Assembly: GCA_963832945.1 (NCBI GenBank)
Contig: CAWHVV010000010.1
Location: 62,001 to 126,000 of the forward strand
Source: JAFEDN01 sp963832945
Lineage (GTDB): Bacteria > Pseudomonadota > Gammaproteobacteria > Coxiellales > Coxiellaceae
DNA: 64,000 bases
Reading direction: 5' to 3'
The notes beneath the pieces were generated by a model. That model did no database searches. It saw nothing but the letters and a program-made list of their open reading frames with translations, and had not been told where the DNA came from. Position 1 is the stretch's first letter. Each line of letters opens with the position of its first letter. Shown piece by piece: positions 1-9,293 of this stretch. The translations under genes and the position numbers were made by a program.

Positions 1-236
1 TTGATACCTCGGAAAAAATCGAATTGAAGGAGTTTCAAAAAATTGTAAACGAGCGGCCGGAACAGGGAAAGATTGGTTTATTCCATCGTAAACGGAATGC
101 TTATGTAGAATTCCTTTATCAGGCTATAAAGAACGCTAAATCGTGGAACGATTTAAACTACGAAAACCCATATCTGAAAGAAGTTTTTAATGATCGAGCT
201 CAGAAAGGGATAGGTCATAAAGATTATGTGAGATAG
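1..236 (+). CDS. C-terminal end of an unknown protein (cut by window edge)
   Basis: The frame that ends at TAG 234-236 is open back to the first bases of the window, so this is the 3' end of a gene that starts outside it. About 78 residues are visible. They are highly charged (many Lys, Glu, Arg, Asn) and predicted soluble and helical, with no signal peptide or membrane segment. A TTG at 24 could be a start, but the open frame upstream makes a truncated longer gene more likely. I do not recognise the family. An inverted repeat that may act as a terminator follows at 249-274. Confidence 0.5.
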   Translation, partial: DTSEKIELKEFQKIVNERPEQGKIGLFHRKRNAYVEFLYQAIKNAKSWNDLNYENPYLKEVFNDRAQKGIGHKDYVR

Positions 237-248
237 GTTTGCTCCTCA

Positions 249-274
249 CCCTCTTCCCGAGTACGGGGAGAGGG
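249..274. terminator. GC-rich inverted repeat, possible terminator
   Basis: An 11-bp arm CCCTCTTCCCG and its near-complement CGGGGAGAGGG (one G-T mismatch) are separated by four bases. It lies directly after the stop codon at 236. There is no clean T-run, so it could be a weak terminator or a small palindromic repeat. Confidence 0.35.
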
Positions 275-365
275 AACAGGAAATTTTGATCACAGGTTTT
301 AATTACATTCCAGTTCGTCAGGGTCCTCGCCTCCAGAAAGCTTATGCTTTACAATCTTAAGCTCT

Positions 366-1558
366 ATGGAAAAACATATCTTTAGCGTCACAGAATTAAA
401 CTCACTGGCCCGGCAATTGCTGGAAGGCTCTCTGGGACAATTGTGGATTAGCGGTGAAATATCCAATCTGATACAGGCCACTCCGGACATTATTATTTTT
501 CGCTCAAGGACGCTCAGGCGCAAATACGTTGCGCCCTGTTTCGAATGAATGGCCGGCGTCTGCCTTTCCCCCTAAAAAACGGCCTGCAGGTGTTGGCTTT
601 GGCGCAAACCAGCCTGTATGAAGCGCGCGGCGAGTTCCAACTGATCATTCAGAAAATCGAAGACGGCGGCGTGGGATTATTGCAAAAAAAGTTTGAAGCT
701 TTAAAACAACGCCTTCAGGAAGATGGCCTGTTTGCCGAGGCTAAAAAAAAACCTCTTCCCACTCTTCCGAAAACCATTGGCGTTATCACCTCTCCGACCG
801 GGGCCGCCGTCCATGATATTTTAACCGTTTTAAAACGCCGCTTTCCGGCTATCCCCGTGATTATTTACCCAAGCCTGGTGCAAGGGGAACAGGCTGCGCG
901 AAAAATCGCAGCCGCGCTTGAAATGGCAAATCAGCGGCGTGAATGTGACGTGATCATTTTGGCGCGGGGCGGCGGCTCTTTAGAAGATCTGTGGTCATTT
1001 AACGAGGAAATTGTCGCCAGAGCCATTTATGCCAGCGAAATCCCGGTCATTACAGGCGTCGGACATGAAGTGGATTTTACCATCGCTGACTTTGTAGCAG
1101 ACGTTCGGGCGCCGACACCCTCCGCCGCCGCCGAACGGGTCAGCCCCGATAGTCGCGAATGGACTCAGCAAATTGAAAGTTTGCAGCAGCGACTGGTGCA
1201 TTTACTGGTGTCGCGGCTTCGCCATGCCCAGTCGCATTTGCTGCATATCGGCAAGCGTTTGCGTCACCCAGGACAACGTCTGCAGGATCAGGCCCAGAAT
1301 CTGGACCAGCTTGAGCATCGGCTAATTCTTGCTCAGAGACGCTTTTTCCAGTACAATAATACTCTATTAAATCAGGCGGCCCAGGCTTTACAGACTTTGA
1401 GTCCTCTAAAAACCCTGGACAGGGGTTACGCCATCGTCCGGGATAATATAACCCAAAACATTATTGCAAGCTCGCAATCGCTGTCTACCGGAGACAGGCT
1501 CACAATCAAATTTTCGCAAGGGAGCTGTGAATGCCTGGTTGAAAAAATAATCGAATAA
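366..1558 (+). pseudogene. xseA: Exodeoxyribonuclease VII large subunit, one frameshift
   Basis: This encodes the large subunit of exonuclease VII, which with XseB degrades single-stranded DNA. The first frame (from ATG 366) gives the N-terminal OB-fold start, with the segment GQLWISGEISNL. The rest, from about 485 to the stop at 1558, is in another frame and reads SGHYYFSLKDAQAQIRCA into the catalytic region, including GVITSPTGAAVHDI, ILARGGGSLEDLW and GVGHEVDFTIADFVADVRAPTP. Joining the two frames across one missing base near 478-483 gives about 397 aa, a little shorter than the E. coli protein (456 aa). All family motifs are preserved, so this is either a very recent mutation or a sequence error. 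In gammaproteobacteria xseA normally lies beside the der/hisS cluster, which is also in this window but 13 kb away. Confidence 0.85.
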
Positions 1559-1568
1559 GGCCATTAAA

Positions 1569-2912
1569 GTGAAGGTTTTTACGCTCCGCGAAATTAATTA
1601 TTTTATTAAATTGTGCCTGCCTTTGGTCGCGGCTTTTTTAGCGCAAAAAGGCATGCAATTTATAGATACTTTAATGATGGGATGGTTAGGCCCTGGCGCG
1701 CTGGCAGCCGGCGCTCTGGGGACCAATATATTTATAACTTTGCTGGTGTTTTGTCGAGGGTTATTAAGCAGCGTGGGGGTGGCGATCGTCCATGCCCGCG
1801 GTGCGGGGACGAATAATAATATTAAATCCCTGCTACACCAGGCGATTTATTTAGCTCTGGGAGTGTCCATTCCCATGATGCTGCTGGCCTGGCAGGCGCC
1901 TGAGTACCTGGTCATGATGGGGCAGGATCCCAAAGTAGCTGCCGACGCCCAGAGGCTATTGCAGGGGCTGACCTGGGGAATTCCCGGTTTTCTACTTTTT
2001 TATGTAATGCGGGAGTTTATATCGGCGTTTGCCCTGGCAAGGGCGGTCATGGTGGTGTGCTTTATCTCCCTACCACTCACATTTATAGCCAATTACATCC
2101 TAATCTACGGCAAATATGGTTTTCCGGCGCTGGGTATCGCCGGCATTGGCTATGCCGGCGCCGGGGTGTGCTGGTTCATGTTCTTTAGTTTATTCTTTTA
2201 CTGCCGGAAACAGTCAATTTTGAAACATTATGTCTCCTTCCAGTTGAGCAAACCCGATCTGATGCAGCTCAAGGCATTGTGGGTTGTGGGAGGCTCCAGT
2301 GGCATTATCAATGTGTTGGATATGGTGACTTTTTTAGCTGCGGCGCTATTCATGGGTTATTTTGGAGTGACTGCCCTGGCCGCTTATCAAATTGCGCTAC
2401 AGTGTACCTCGATCGCTTATAATCTGCCGAATGCAGTGTCAGTTGTCACCGCCTTAGAAGTGGGTCACGCTTACGCGACGAACAATTTAGCGAAAGCCAG
2501 ACGAACTGTTTATCTGGGACTGTCGACGGGTCTTGTGATTTCCATTCTTTTGTCCATTCTGTTTGTCAGCACTCCGCATGCCATAGTCAAATTATTTTTA
2601 CCTGACAGAACTCATTTAAATAATGTTTTTTCCACCGCGCAGCTTTTCCTGATTGTTTCCAGCTTAATTCTTTGTGTTGACGGCGCACAATCCATTATTA
2701 TCGGAGCTTTGCGCGGATTTAAAGACACTTTCGCTCCCATGATCATCAGCGTCGTGTGTTATCTGCTGATTGGACTCACCAGCGCGTACTGGCTGGGCTT
2801 CCATACTTCCCTGGGTGGAACGGGCATTTGGTACGGTTTATTCCTTGGAATTTTTAGTCTGTGCGTTATCGCAGGACTTCGCTTAAAGAAACGCCTGCAA
2901 TCACTTCGTTAG
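1569..2912 (+). CDS. MATE family multidrug/cation exporter
   Basis: This 447-aa inner-membrane protein has about twelve hydrophobic segments and the two-halved pattern of MATE (NorM/DinF-type) transporters, which expel drugs or metabolites in exchange for Na+ or H+. Visible family features are the N-terminal FIDTLMMGWLGPGALAA segment and the matching central segment after residue 230 (VGGSSGIINVLDMVTFLAAALFMG in part). The start is GTG at 1569, eleven bases after the xseA stop, so it is probably co-transcribed with xseA. Its 3' end overlaps the convergent ATPase gene by 12 bp. The substrate cannot be told from sequence. Confidence 0.9.
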   Translation: MKVFTLREINYFIKLCLPLVAAFLAQKGMQFIDTLMMGWLGPGALAAGALGTNIFITLLVFCRGLLSSVGVAIVHARGAGTNNNIKSLLHQAIYLALGVSIPMMLLAWQAPEYLVMMGQDPKVAADAQRLLQGLTWGIPGFLLFYVMREFISAFALARAVMVVCFISLPLTFIANYILIYGKYGFPALGIAGIGYAGAGVCWFMFFSLFFYCRKQSILKHYVSFQLSKPDLMQLKALWVVGGSSGIINVLDMVTFLAAALFMGYFGVTALAAYQIALQCTSIAYNLPNAVSVVTALEVGHAYATNNLAKARRTVYLGLSTGLVISILLSILFVSTPHAIVKLFLPDRTHLNNVFSTAQLFLIVSSLILCVDGAQSIIIGALRGFKDTFAPMIISVVCYLLIGLTSAYWLGFHTSLGGTGIWYGLFLGIFSLCVIAGLRLKKRLQSLR

Positions 2913-4193
2913 TGACTCATCGAAATGGGAGAGAAAGTTTTCAGGAGTCAGAATAATGCCTTCAATACCTAATTCATGTTTGGCATCATCCAGGGCACGC
3001 TGTTCACGAGCAATCGTTTCCGCATCATCGGTTTCCCATGCGATTTGATATAAATTCATTGAACCATCCAGGCTTCTCGTTAAAAAATCTATTTCGAAAC
3101 TATTTTTAGTGATGTAATAATAAATTTCCCGTTTTAAACGGCGAAAGTTGAGATACACAAAATTTTCAAAAACACGACCCGCATTTTTTAATTGACCCCC
3201 GCCATGATAGCTGGTGGCATAAGCAGGATATAATCCCGGGTCAACAACATAAATTTTTTTTGGACTGTTTTGCATTTTTCGTAGAGAGTCAGAATAGACA
3301 GGCACACTGAAGATTAAAAAAGCATCTTCCACATAATTTAAATAATCGTGAATGGTATTTTTGCTGGCCTGAATTCCCTGACTTTTAAGGTCTTTACAGA
3401 ATTTATTGACAGAAAATCGCGTGGAAATATTGTTGATCAGCGTTTTGATTAAATATTTTATTAAAGTAATATTGGTTATTCCATGACGCTCAACGATATC
3501 TCTAAAAACCACGACATCGACTAATTCCTGCAATACCTGTATCCGCTCGCTGAAAGAATAAGCAATGCTGTCAGGAAATCCACCCTCCACCAAATAATTT
3601 AATAAGTACATGCGCATTTGATCACGAGATTTTTTTGCAGCCGGATAAGCCGACATTTTCAAATGCCGCGCTGTTAAATATTCTTTAAAGCTAAAAGGCC
3701 AGACTTCTGTGGCTATCGAACGTCCCCGCAAAGAAGTGGCAATTTCTTTACTTAATAATTTTGCAGAAGAGCCGGTGAGAAATATATCGACGCGACGGGT
3801 ATCAAAAAACCGTCTCATGACCATGGGCCAGTCCGTCACATTTTGAATTTCATCCAAAAACAAATAACAGGTTTGATCGTGGTTTTCAGGGTGCAGGGTA
3901 TAAAACGCCTCCAATAGACCGACCAATGTTTCCTGTGTTGCCGGCGCAAGTCGATCATCTTCGAAGTTAAGGTATAGAATCCTGGAGAAAGCTATCCCCG
4001 ATTCTAAATATTGTCTGATTTTTTGTAAGCATAAGTACGTTTTCCCGGATCGGCGCACACCTATCGCCACTTTGATTTTATTGGCCATTTCGGGAAAAGA
4101 AAATTCTCGCACAACGGAGCCGTCAAGCAAATCCAGCCTGTCTTTAAACTCTGTTAATAGAGTGCTTAATAGTGTAATATCATCAGAAGCCAT
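2901..4193 (-). CDS. AAA_14/DUF4143 family ATPase
   Basis: The 430-aa soluble protein belongs to a widespread bacterial and archaeal ATPase family. The Walker A segment GVRRSGKTYL is near residue 45, Walker B (CYLFLDEIQN) near 110, and a sensor-like FLTGSSAKLL near 137. The C-terminal DUF4143 part carries the usual nuclease-like pattern (AGRVFENFVYLNFRR and EIDFLT). Members often sit alone in genomes and have been linked to toxin-antitoxin or mobile regions, but no function is established. Two inverted repeats (4197-4214 and 4231-4248) lie directly upstream; the first covers the ribosome-binding region, which suggests repression. Confidence 0.85.
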   Translation of the reverse strand: MASDDITLLSTLLTEFKDRLDLLDGSVVREFSFPEMANKIKVAIGVRRSGKTYLCLQKIRQYLESGIAFSRILYLNFEDDRLAPATQETLVGLLEAFYTLHPENHDQTCYLFLDEIQNVTDWPMVMRRFFDTRRVDIFLTGSSAKLLSKEIATSLRGRSIATEVWPFSFKEYLTARHLKMSAYPAAKKSRDQMRMYLLNYLVEGGFPDSIAYSFSERIQVLQELVDVVVFRDIVERHGITNITLIKYLIKTLINNISTRFSVNKFCKDLKSQGIQASKNTIHDYLNYVEDAFLIFSVPVYSDSLRKMQNSPKKIYVVDPGLYPAYATSYHGGGQLKNAGRVFENFVYLNFRRLKREIYYYITKNSFEIDFLTRSLDGSMNLYQIAWETDDAETIAREQRALDDAKHELGIEGIILTPENFLSHFDESLTK

Positions 4194-4196
4194 TTT

Positions 4197-4248
4197 GTCC
4201 CTCCTTACAGGGACATAATAGTCAATTTCTGTCCCTCTGTAAAGGGAT
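4197..4248 (-). promoter_or_regulatory. Two GTCCC-N8-GGGAY operator-like sites upstream of the ATPase gene
   Basis: Site 1 (4197-4214) reads GTCCC, 8 bases, GGGAC; site 2 (4231-4248) reads GTCCC, 8 bases, GGGAT. Their starts are 34 bp apart. Site 1 begins 4 bp upstream of the ATPase start codon. The 5-8-5 layout matches the hipBA operators at 11031-11132, so a HipB-like or other HTH repressor is a plausible binder. Confidence 0.55.
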
Positions 4249-4361
4249 TTAAATGTTCAACAGTGGTGGTGACAAATGTTGACTTTTATTGGACAGGAAC
4301 AACTATCTGCCCTAAAATTATACAAAACAGAAAACAGAAAACAGAAAAAAAGGAATCTAAA

Positions 4362-4816
4362 ATGAAAAAATTTATATTATTACTGGCAGGAATTTTTGCA
4401 AGCACTGGCATTTATGCTGATACTATTTCAAATACGCTATTAAAAATAACACCAATGAATGGCTTTTTCCTGGACAGCTTGCTTATTCACCCCCTGGATA
4501 TAGAGTAGCAAACATTGATTATGACAAAACCCCCAATCTTCCCCCCAATGCTCCCGCCGATAATGCTATTCCCCCAAACAGCAAAGGATCAGTTACAGTG
4601 ACAATTTACGACTTGCACCGGCACCGCTGCGGCGAACTTTTCGCTCTTGACTGCCACAGTGGTGGTTATTTCCATTATGGACTGCAAGGCCCCGGCTATC
4701 CTCCCCAACAAGATAGTTGTAAGATAAACTATGATGCCCACTATGATTCTTCAAGTAACAATTTCCCCCTTATCACATACAACATCGTCTGTTGGCCATT
4801 TAACTTGCAGCGCTAG
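4362..4816 (+). pseudogene. Small secreted protein, one frameshift
   Basis: The ATG at 4362 begins a clear Sec signal peptide (MKKFILLLAGIFASTGIYA, cleavage likely after IYA). The reading frame then stops at 4508, but an adjacent frame is open from about 4469 to 4816 and continues naturally as PGQLAYSPPGYRVANIDYD, ending CWPFNLQR. The switch falls in a run of five T at 4464-4468, so one base has been gained or lost there. Joined, the protein is about 151 aa, with Pro/Asn-rich sequence and several Cys, consistent with a periplasmic or secreted protein. I do not recognise the family. The indel in a homopolymer could be a real mutation or a sequencing error. Confidence 0.6.
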
Positions 4817-4933
4817 CGCTGATGGCATATACTGTCACCATTAGTGAGTAAATGACGCCCCTACGGTGAAGCTGCTTTCCGGGGGCCTGTTTTTATTACC
4901 GATCGCGGGCATGTTGCACACAGTGAACCTGCT

Positions 4934-7900
4934 TTAGCGGGATTTTCTGGAAAATCTTTCCATGACCAGATAAAAAACCGGCGTCACGAACAGGGTCAGC
5001 AATTGCGAAAATAATAATCCTCCCACGACGGCGACACCCATCGATCGGCGGGCTTCACTGCCCGCTCCTAAACCAATGGCTAATGGCAGGGAAGATAAAA
5101 TCGCAGTCATGGTTGTCATCATAATCGGACGGAAGCGAATCAGGCAGGCGCGGATAATCGCTTCTTTGGCATCCATATTCTGTTTACGCCGGGCCTCGAC
5201 GGCAAAATCCACCATCATAATCCCATTTTTCTTGACCAGACCTACCAGTAAAATAATACCAATAAAACTAAATAAATCTAACTGCAAATGGAATAGCATC
5301 AGCATGATCAGCGCCCCGAACGCCGCAAAAGGTAACGCCGTTAGAATAGTGATCGGATGCAGAAAATGTTCATACAGAATGGCCAGCACGACATAAATGA
5401 CAAAAATGGTTACCAGTAACAGTATCGGCAATGTATGAGTGGAGGACATAAAAACCTGCGCGGATCCGCCAAAACCACCGCTAACGCCTTGGGGTAAAGT
5501 TCGCGCCAGATCGGTTATCTTTTGATTCACGGCTCCCAAAGAAGTTCCCAGCGCCAGATTATAAGTCACCGCCACCGACGGTAATTGTCCGAAATGATTG
5601 ACGCTCGCAGGCCCCACTCCCCGTTCAATCACCGCGATGGAACTTAAAGGCACGAGGGTTCCATTAGCAGCCGCCACATCAATGGACTGAAGCGCATTGG
5701 TATTTTTCTGAAAATTGGTGGATACGTCCACAATGACCGGATACTCATCCGTAGGGGTATAAACCGTACCAATCTGTCTCTGTCCATAAGCATTATAAAG
5801 CGCTGTTTCCACTGCGGCGGTGGTAATTCCCAATGCCGCCGCGCGATTGGGCAGAACTTTTACCCGCAATTCCGGATTGGTTAAATCCAGATCGTTATCA
5901 ACGTCTTTGATGCCCGGAATTTTCGCCAGTTTTTCCTGAAAACTGAGCGCCGTTTCCTGCAATTGCTTTAAATCACTGCCCTGCAAAATATATTGATAGC
6001 TGGCGTTTGAGGATTTACTTCCCATTTGCAACGGCGGAGGATTCATAAAACTGACCTGAATTCCAAAAACCGAATGAGTTTGCTGACGCAATTGCGCAAT
6101 GGTTTCATCGGCATTTAAGGGCCTTTTGGCGTTTGGTTTTAGGCGAATAAACAGCATCCCGCCATTACTGGCGCCGCGCCCGCTTTTCTGTCCGACACTG
6201 GATATGACGCTTTGAACGTTTGGATTAGCAGAGACGATGGACACCAAATCCTGTTGACGCTGTGCAAAATCACTAAATGGTAGACCGATGGGAACTTTGG
6301 TGAATCCATATAAAATTCCCTGATCTTCCGACGCCATAAAACCTTTGGGTACGGCCATGAATAATGCGATCATCGCCACCATCAGCACTGCGCTGAGTCC
6401 CAGCACCATCCGTTTATGTTCCAGAGACCAGCGTAAACTGTGTTCGTACAGATTTTTACTATTATTAAATAGCCGCTCAAACCACGGAAAAAACGAATGA
6501 TTCACTTTTTTTGGTTTCAGCAATTGCGCACACAGCATCGGGGTTAACGTCAGCGCCACTATTCCCGAAATTAATATAGAAAGACTCACCACGATGGAAA
6601 ATTCACGAAACAGGCGCCCAATAATGCCGCCCATAAAAATCAGCGGAATAAATACCGCCACGAGGGATAACGTCATCGAAATAACGGTAAAGACAATTTC
6701 CTGACTGCCTTTCAACGCCGCCTGCACGCGATGACATCCCTCCTCCAAATAACGGACGATGTTCTCCAAAACCACAATCGCATCGTCGACAATAAAACCT
6801 ACCGCCAGCACCAGACCAATCAGCGATAATGTATCCAGGCTATAGCCTAACAAATACATCACGATAAAAGTTCCCAGCAATGCTACCGGCAGGGAAATAA
6901 CGGCAATAAAAGTCGAGGAAATATTTCCCAAAAACAACATGATAATCCCAACGACCAGCGCCAGTGCGATCACCAGGGTTAATTTCATTTCATTGAGAGT
7001 GTGGTGAATAAATAAGGATCGGTCGTAAGAGATCTCCAGATGAGCGCCACCCGGCAGACTCTGGGTTAATTTAGGCAATAATTTTTTCACCGCATCGGCG
7101 ACCGCCACGGTATTGGAGCCTGGCTGACGCTGAATCGCCAACATGATCGTACGATCTTTATTATACCAGGCGGCAACCTGATCGTTGACCACACTGTCTT
7201 CAGCCTTTCCCACGTCCTGCAAACGCACCGGCGCATTTTGCGCAAAACCAATAATCATCTCGTTAAAATCAGTGGCGGTATTAAATGTGTTGCCGGCTTT
7301 CACATTATAAGTGCGCTCCGGAGTCTGCAAGGTTCCTGCCGCCTGTGTCGCCGTGGCCGACTGGATCGCGCTAATGACGCTGGTGTTACTGAGACCACGC
7401 GCGGAAATGGCGCGAGGATTTAAATGAATGCGTACCGCGTATTGCTGGCTGCCATAAACCTGTACCTGGGCAACTCCTGAAATCATCGATAAGCGCTGCG
7501 CGATATAAGTTTCCGCGTAATCGTCCAGTGTCGTCAACGGGATATTTTCCCCGGTCAACGCTAAAAACATAATCGGCGAAGCGGAGGGATTTACTTTACG
7601 CATCATCGGTGGCGTGGTCATTTCCGCCGGTAAGTTACGGGTTGCCTGGGAAATTGCGGTTTGCACGTCCTGGGCAGCCGAATCAATGTCACGATCCAGC
7701 GAAAATTGCAAAATAATATTGGTCTGACCGGAGTTACTCGTTGAACTCATTTCGTCTAAACCAGGAATAGCGCTGAATTGTTTTTCCAGAGGGGACGCCA
7801 CGGTAGTGGCCATGGTTTCAGGATCCGCGCCGGTCAGGTTGGCGGTGACCATAATAACAGGGAAATCGACCTCTGGTAATTCGCTAATCGGTAAAGCTTT

Positions 7901-7987
7901 GTAGGCCCCCCATCCAAACAGCACCAGGGCTGCTGTCAGCACAATGGTGGCTACCGGCCGCTCGATGAAAAATTTAGAAATATTCAT
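4934..7987 (-). CDS. RND efflux pump, HAE-1 type (MdtB/MdtC/AcrB-like)
   Basis: This inner-membrane proton-driven pump is the central part of a tripartite drug exporter. The ATG at 7987 (MNISKFFIERPVATIV) is the best start, since the 12 in-frame codons before it run towards the family-2 repeat element; this gives 1017 aa. It shows the classic N-terminal IxRPV and FPEVDFPVI-like segment, the proton-relay pair in VGFIVDDAIVVLENI near residue 405, and the duplicated 12-helix, two-large-loop architecture ending GGLLFSQLLTLFVTPVFY. Homology to the MdtB/MdtC subgroup is likely because of the GLDEMSSTSNSGQ segment, but the substrate is unknown. The gene is third in the operon after the outer-membrane factor and adaptor; a 123-bp repeat separates it from the adaptor. 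Confidence 0.93.
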   Translation of the reverse strand: MNISKFFIERPVATIVLTAALVLFGWGAYKALPISELPEVDFPVIMVTANLTGADPETMATTVASPLEKQFSAIPGLDEMSSTSNSGQTNIILQFSLDRDIDSAAQDVQTAISQATRNLPAEMTTPPMMRKVNPSASPIMFLALTGENIPLTTLDDYAETYIAQRLSMISGVAQVQVYGSQQYAVRIHLNPRAISARGLSNTSVISAIQSATATQAAGTLQTPERTYNVKAGNTFNTATDFNEMIIGFAQNAPVRLQDVGKAEDSVVNDQVAAWYNKDRTIMLAIQRQPGSNTVAVADAVKKLLPKLTQSLPGGAHLEISYDRSLFIHHTLNEMKLTLVIALALVVGIIMLFLGNISSTFIAVISLPVALLGTFIVMYLLGYSLDTLSLIGLVLAVGFIVDDAIVVLENIVRYLEEGCHRVQAALKGSQEIVFTVISMTLSLVAVFIPLIFMGGIIGRLFREFSIVVSLSILISGIVALTLTPMLCAQLLKPKKVNHSFFPWFERLFNNSKNLYEHSLRWSLEHKRMVLGLSAVLMVAMIALFMAVPKGFMASEDQGILYGFTKVPIGLPFSDFAQRQQDLVSIVSANPNVQSVISSVGQKSGRGASNGGMLFIRLKPNAKRPLNADETIAQLRQQTHSVFGIQVSFMNPPPLQMGSKSSNASYQYILQGSDLKQLQETALSFQEKLAKIPGIKDVDNDLDLTNPELRVKVLPNRAAALGITTAAVETALYNAYGQRQIGTVYTPTDEYPVIVDVSTNFQKNTNALQSIDVAAANGTLVPLSSIAVIERGVGPASVNHFGQLPSVAVTYNLALGTSLGAVNQKITDLARTLPQGVSGGFGGSAQVFMSSTHTLPILLLVTIFVIYVVLAILYEHFLHPITILTALPFAAFGALIMLMLFHLQLDLFSFIGIILLVGLVKKNGIMMVDFAVEARRKQNMDAKEAIIRACLIRFRPIMMTTMTAILSSLPLAIGLGAGSEARRSMGVAVVGGLLFSQLLTLFVTPVFYLVMERFSRKSR

Positions 7988-8011
7988 GGTAACTACCTGC
8001 GCCTCGTAGAT

Positions 8012-8134
8012 GGGAACGGCCACTTTTGCCTGCTATTCAACGAAAAAGCGCTTTCGCAATGCTCACATACAGGAGTATGCTCCGCTTGCTCAATCACTTT
8101 TTCGTTGAATATCAGACAAAATTGACCGTTCTGC
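8012..8134. mobile_element. Family-2 palindromic element, copy 1
   Basis: The ends are near-complements: GGGAACGGCCACTTTTG at the left and CAAAATTGACCGTTCTGC at the right, with inner arms TATTCAACGAAAAAG and CTTTTTCGTTGAATA. The reverse complement aligns along its whole length with 23469-23592, including the centre GCGGAGCATAC...GTATGTGAGCATT. No coding capacity. It lies between the adaptor and pump genes of the efflux operon. No clear target duplication was found for this copy. Confidence 0.8.
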
Positions 8135-8165
8135 GTTTGCCTGTTTAGGAGCGAGTAGTGACTAT

Positions 8166-9293
8166 TCATGGCTGTCCTGTGATGCGCACCTGGGAGCCTT
8201 TCTGTAACCCCGGCGGTATCTCCGAGATTACCTGATCAGCCGGTTGCAGACCTTTGGCGACAATAGTTTCTCTGCCGACTTCCCGATCAATATCGATCGG
8301 CTGAATCTCGGCTTTGTTATCTTTCACGAGGTAAACGTAATTGCCTTTTTGACCCAGTTGCACACTCCCGCTGGGGATTACCAGGGCGTGAGGTTGTATG
8401 GTGAAAATCAGCCTTACTGTCACCAGCTGGCCGGGCCACAATATCCAGTCGGGATTGGCAACTTTGCCTTTAAGCTGCACCGTCCCCGTCTGGCCACTGA
8501 CAATATTACCGACAAAAGCCAACTCCCCTTCTGCCAATTTCTGATCGCCGCTTTCATTGAGCACGATCAATTTCAGCGTGCCGGCGCGCTGGTAGGCCAG
8601 TAAATCGTGCAAACGGTCCTGGGGAATATTGAAATTAATTAAAACATTTTCCAGACGGTTAATGACTACCAGAGGTGTCCCGCTGTTAGCACTCATTAAT
8701 TCGCCAACGTGAACATTGATGACACCCGCCCGGCCACTGATCGGCGAGTGGATCTGGGTATAGCTTAGTTGAATTTTCTGTTGCTCTAACTGGGCCTGAT
8801 CAGCGGCCACGACGGCTTCCTGTTCTTTCACCGCGCTCACTGACTGGTCATACTGTTGCCGGGTGACGTATTCCAATTTAGACAGTGCTTCGTAACGGCT
8901 GGCGGTCGCTTTCAGGAAAGATAATTGCGCCAAATCACGCGACAGGTTTGCCTGTGCCTGAGCCACATTGGCGGCGTATACGGCGGGCTCTATCTCAAAC
9001 AACAATTGTCCGGCCTGGACGGTCTGACCCTGAGCGATATTAATTTTCTTCAGAACTCCTGAAGCCTGGGGAATGATATTCACCGATTGTTCCGCTTCGA
9101 CACTGCCCGTCTGCTGCATAAACACTGGCATGGGTTTGTATTGGGGATGGATCACTTTTACGGAATAAACCGCAGCGCCTTTAGCGAATTTTCCTTCAAT
9201 ATTGGCGGGCTTGGTATACCACCAGATAAAGCCGCAAATTGCGATCAGAATAAGAATAGCGAGTGTTAAACGCATTCGCGTCGATTTTCTCAT
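8166..9293 (-). CDS. RND periplasmic adaptor (membrane-fusion protein)
   Basis: The 375-aa protein links the pump to the outer-membrane channel. An N-terminal membrane anchor (LTLAILILIAICGFIWWY) is followed by a lipoyl half-motif around residues 65-100 (GSVEAEQSVNIIPQASGVL), a coiled-coil hairpin at about 100-165 (AQAQANLSRDLAQLSFL to EQQKIQLSYT) and the second lipoyl half (IHSPISGRAGVINVHVGEL), then beta-barrel and membrane-proximal domains. The order and length fit MdtA/AcrA-type adaptors. Its start codon overlaps the stop of the outer-membrane gene by 4 bp (ATGA), implying translational coupling. Confidence 0.92.
   Translation of the reverse strand: MRKSTRMRLTLAILILIAICGFIWWYTKPANIEGKFAKGAAVYSVKVIHPQYKPMPVFMQQTGSVEAEQSVNIIPQASGVLKKINIAQGQTVQAGQLLFEIEPAVYAANVAQAQANLSRDLAQLSFLKATASRYEALSKLEYVTRQQYDQSVSAVKEQEAVVAADQAQLEQQKIQLSYTQIHSPISGRAGVINVHVGELMSANSGTPLVVINRLENVLINFNIPQDRLHDLLAYQRAGTLKLIVLNESGDQKLAEGELAFVGNIVSGQTGTVQLKGKVANPDWILWPGQLVTVRLIFTIQPHALVIPSGSVQLGQKGNYVYLVKDNKAEIQPIDIDREVGRETIVAKGLQPADQVISEIPPGLQKGSQVRITGQP

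Noticed and set aside
299..523. Minus-strand frame opposite the start of xseA
   Set aside because: The plus strand is clearly coding for the XseA N-terminus; the opposite frame has no support.
4817..4933. Hairpin-like CCCCCGG sequences considered as terminator
   Set aside because: I could not find a stem followed by a T-run in the right direction that I would trust.
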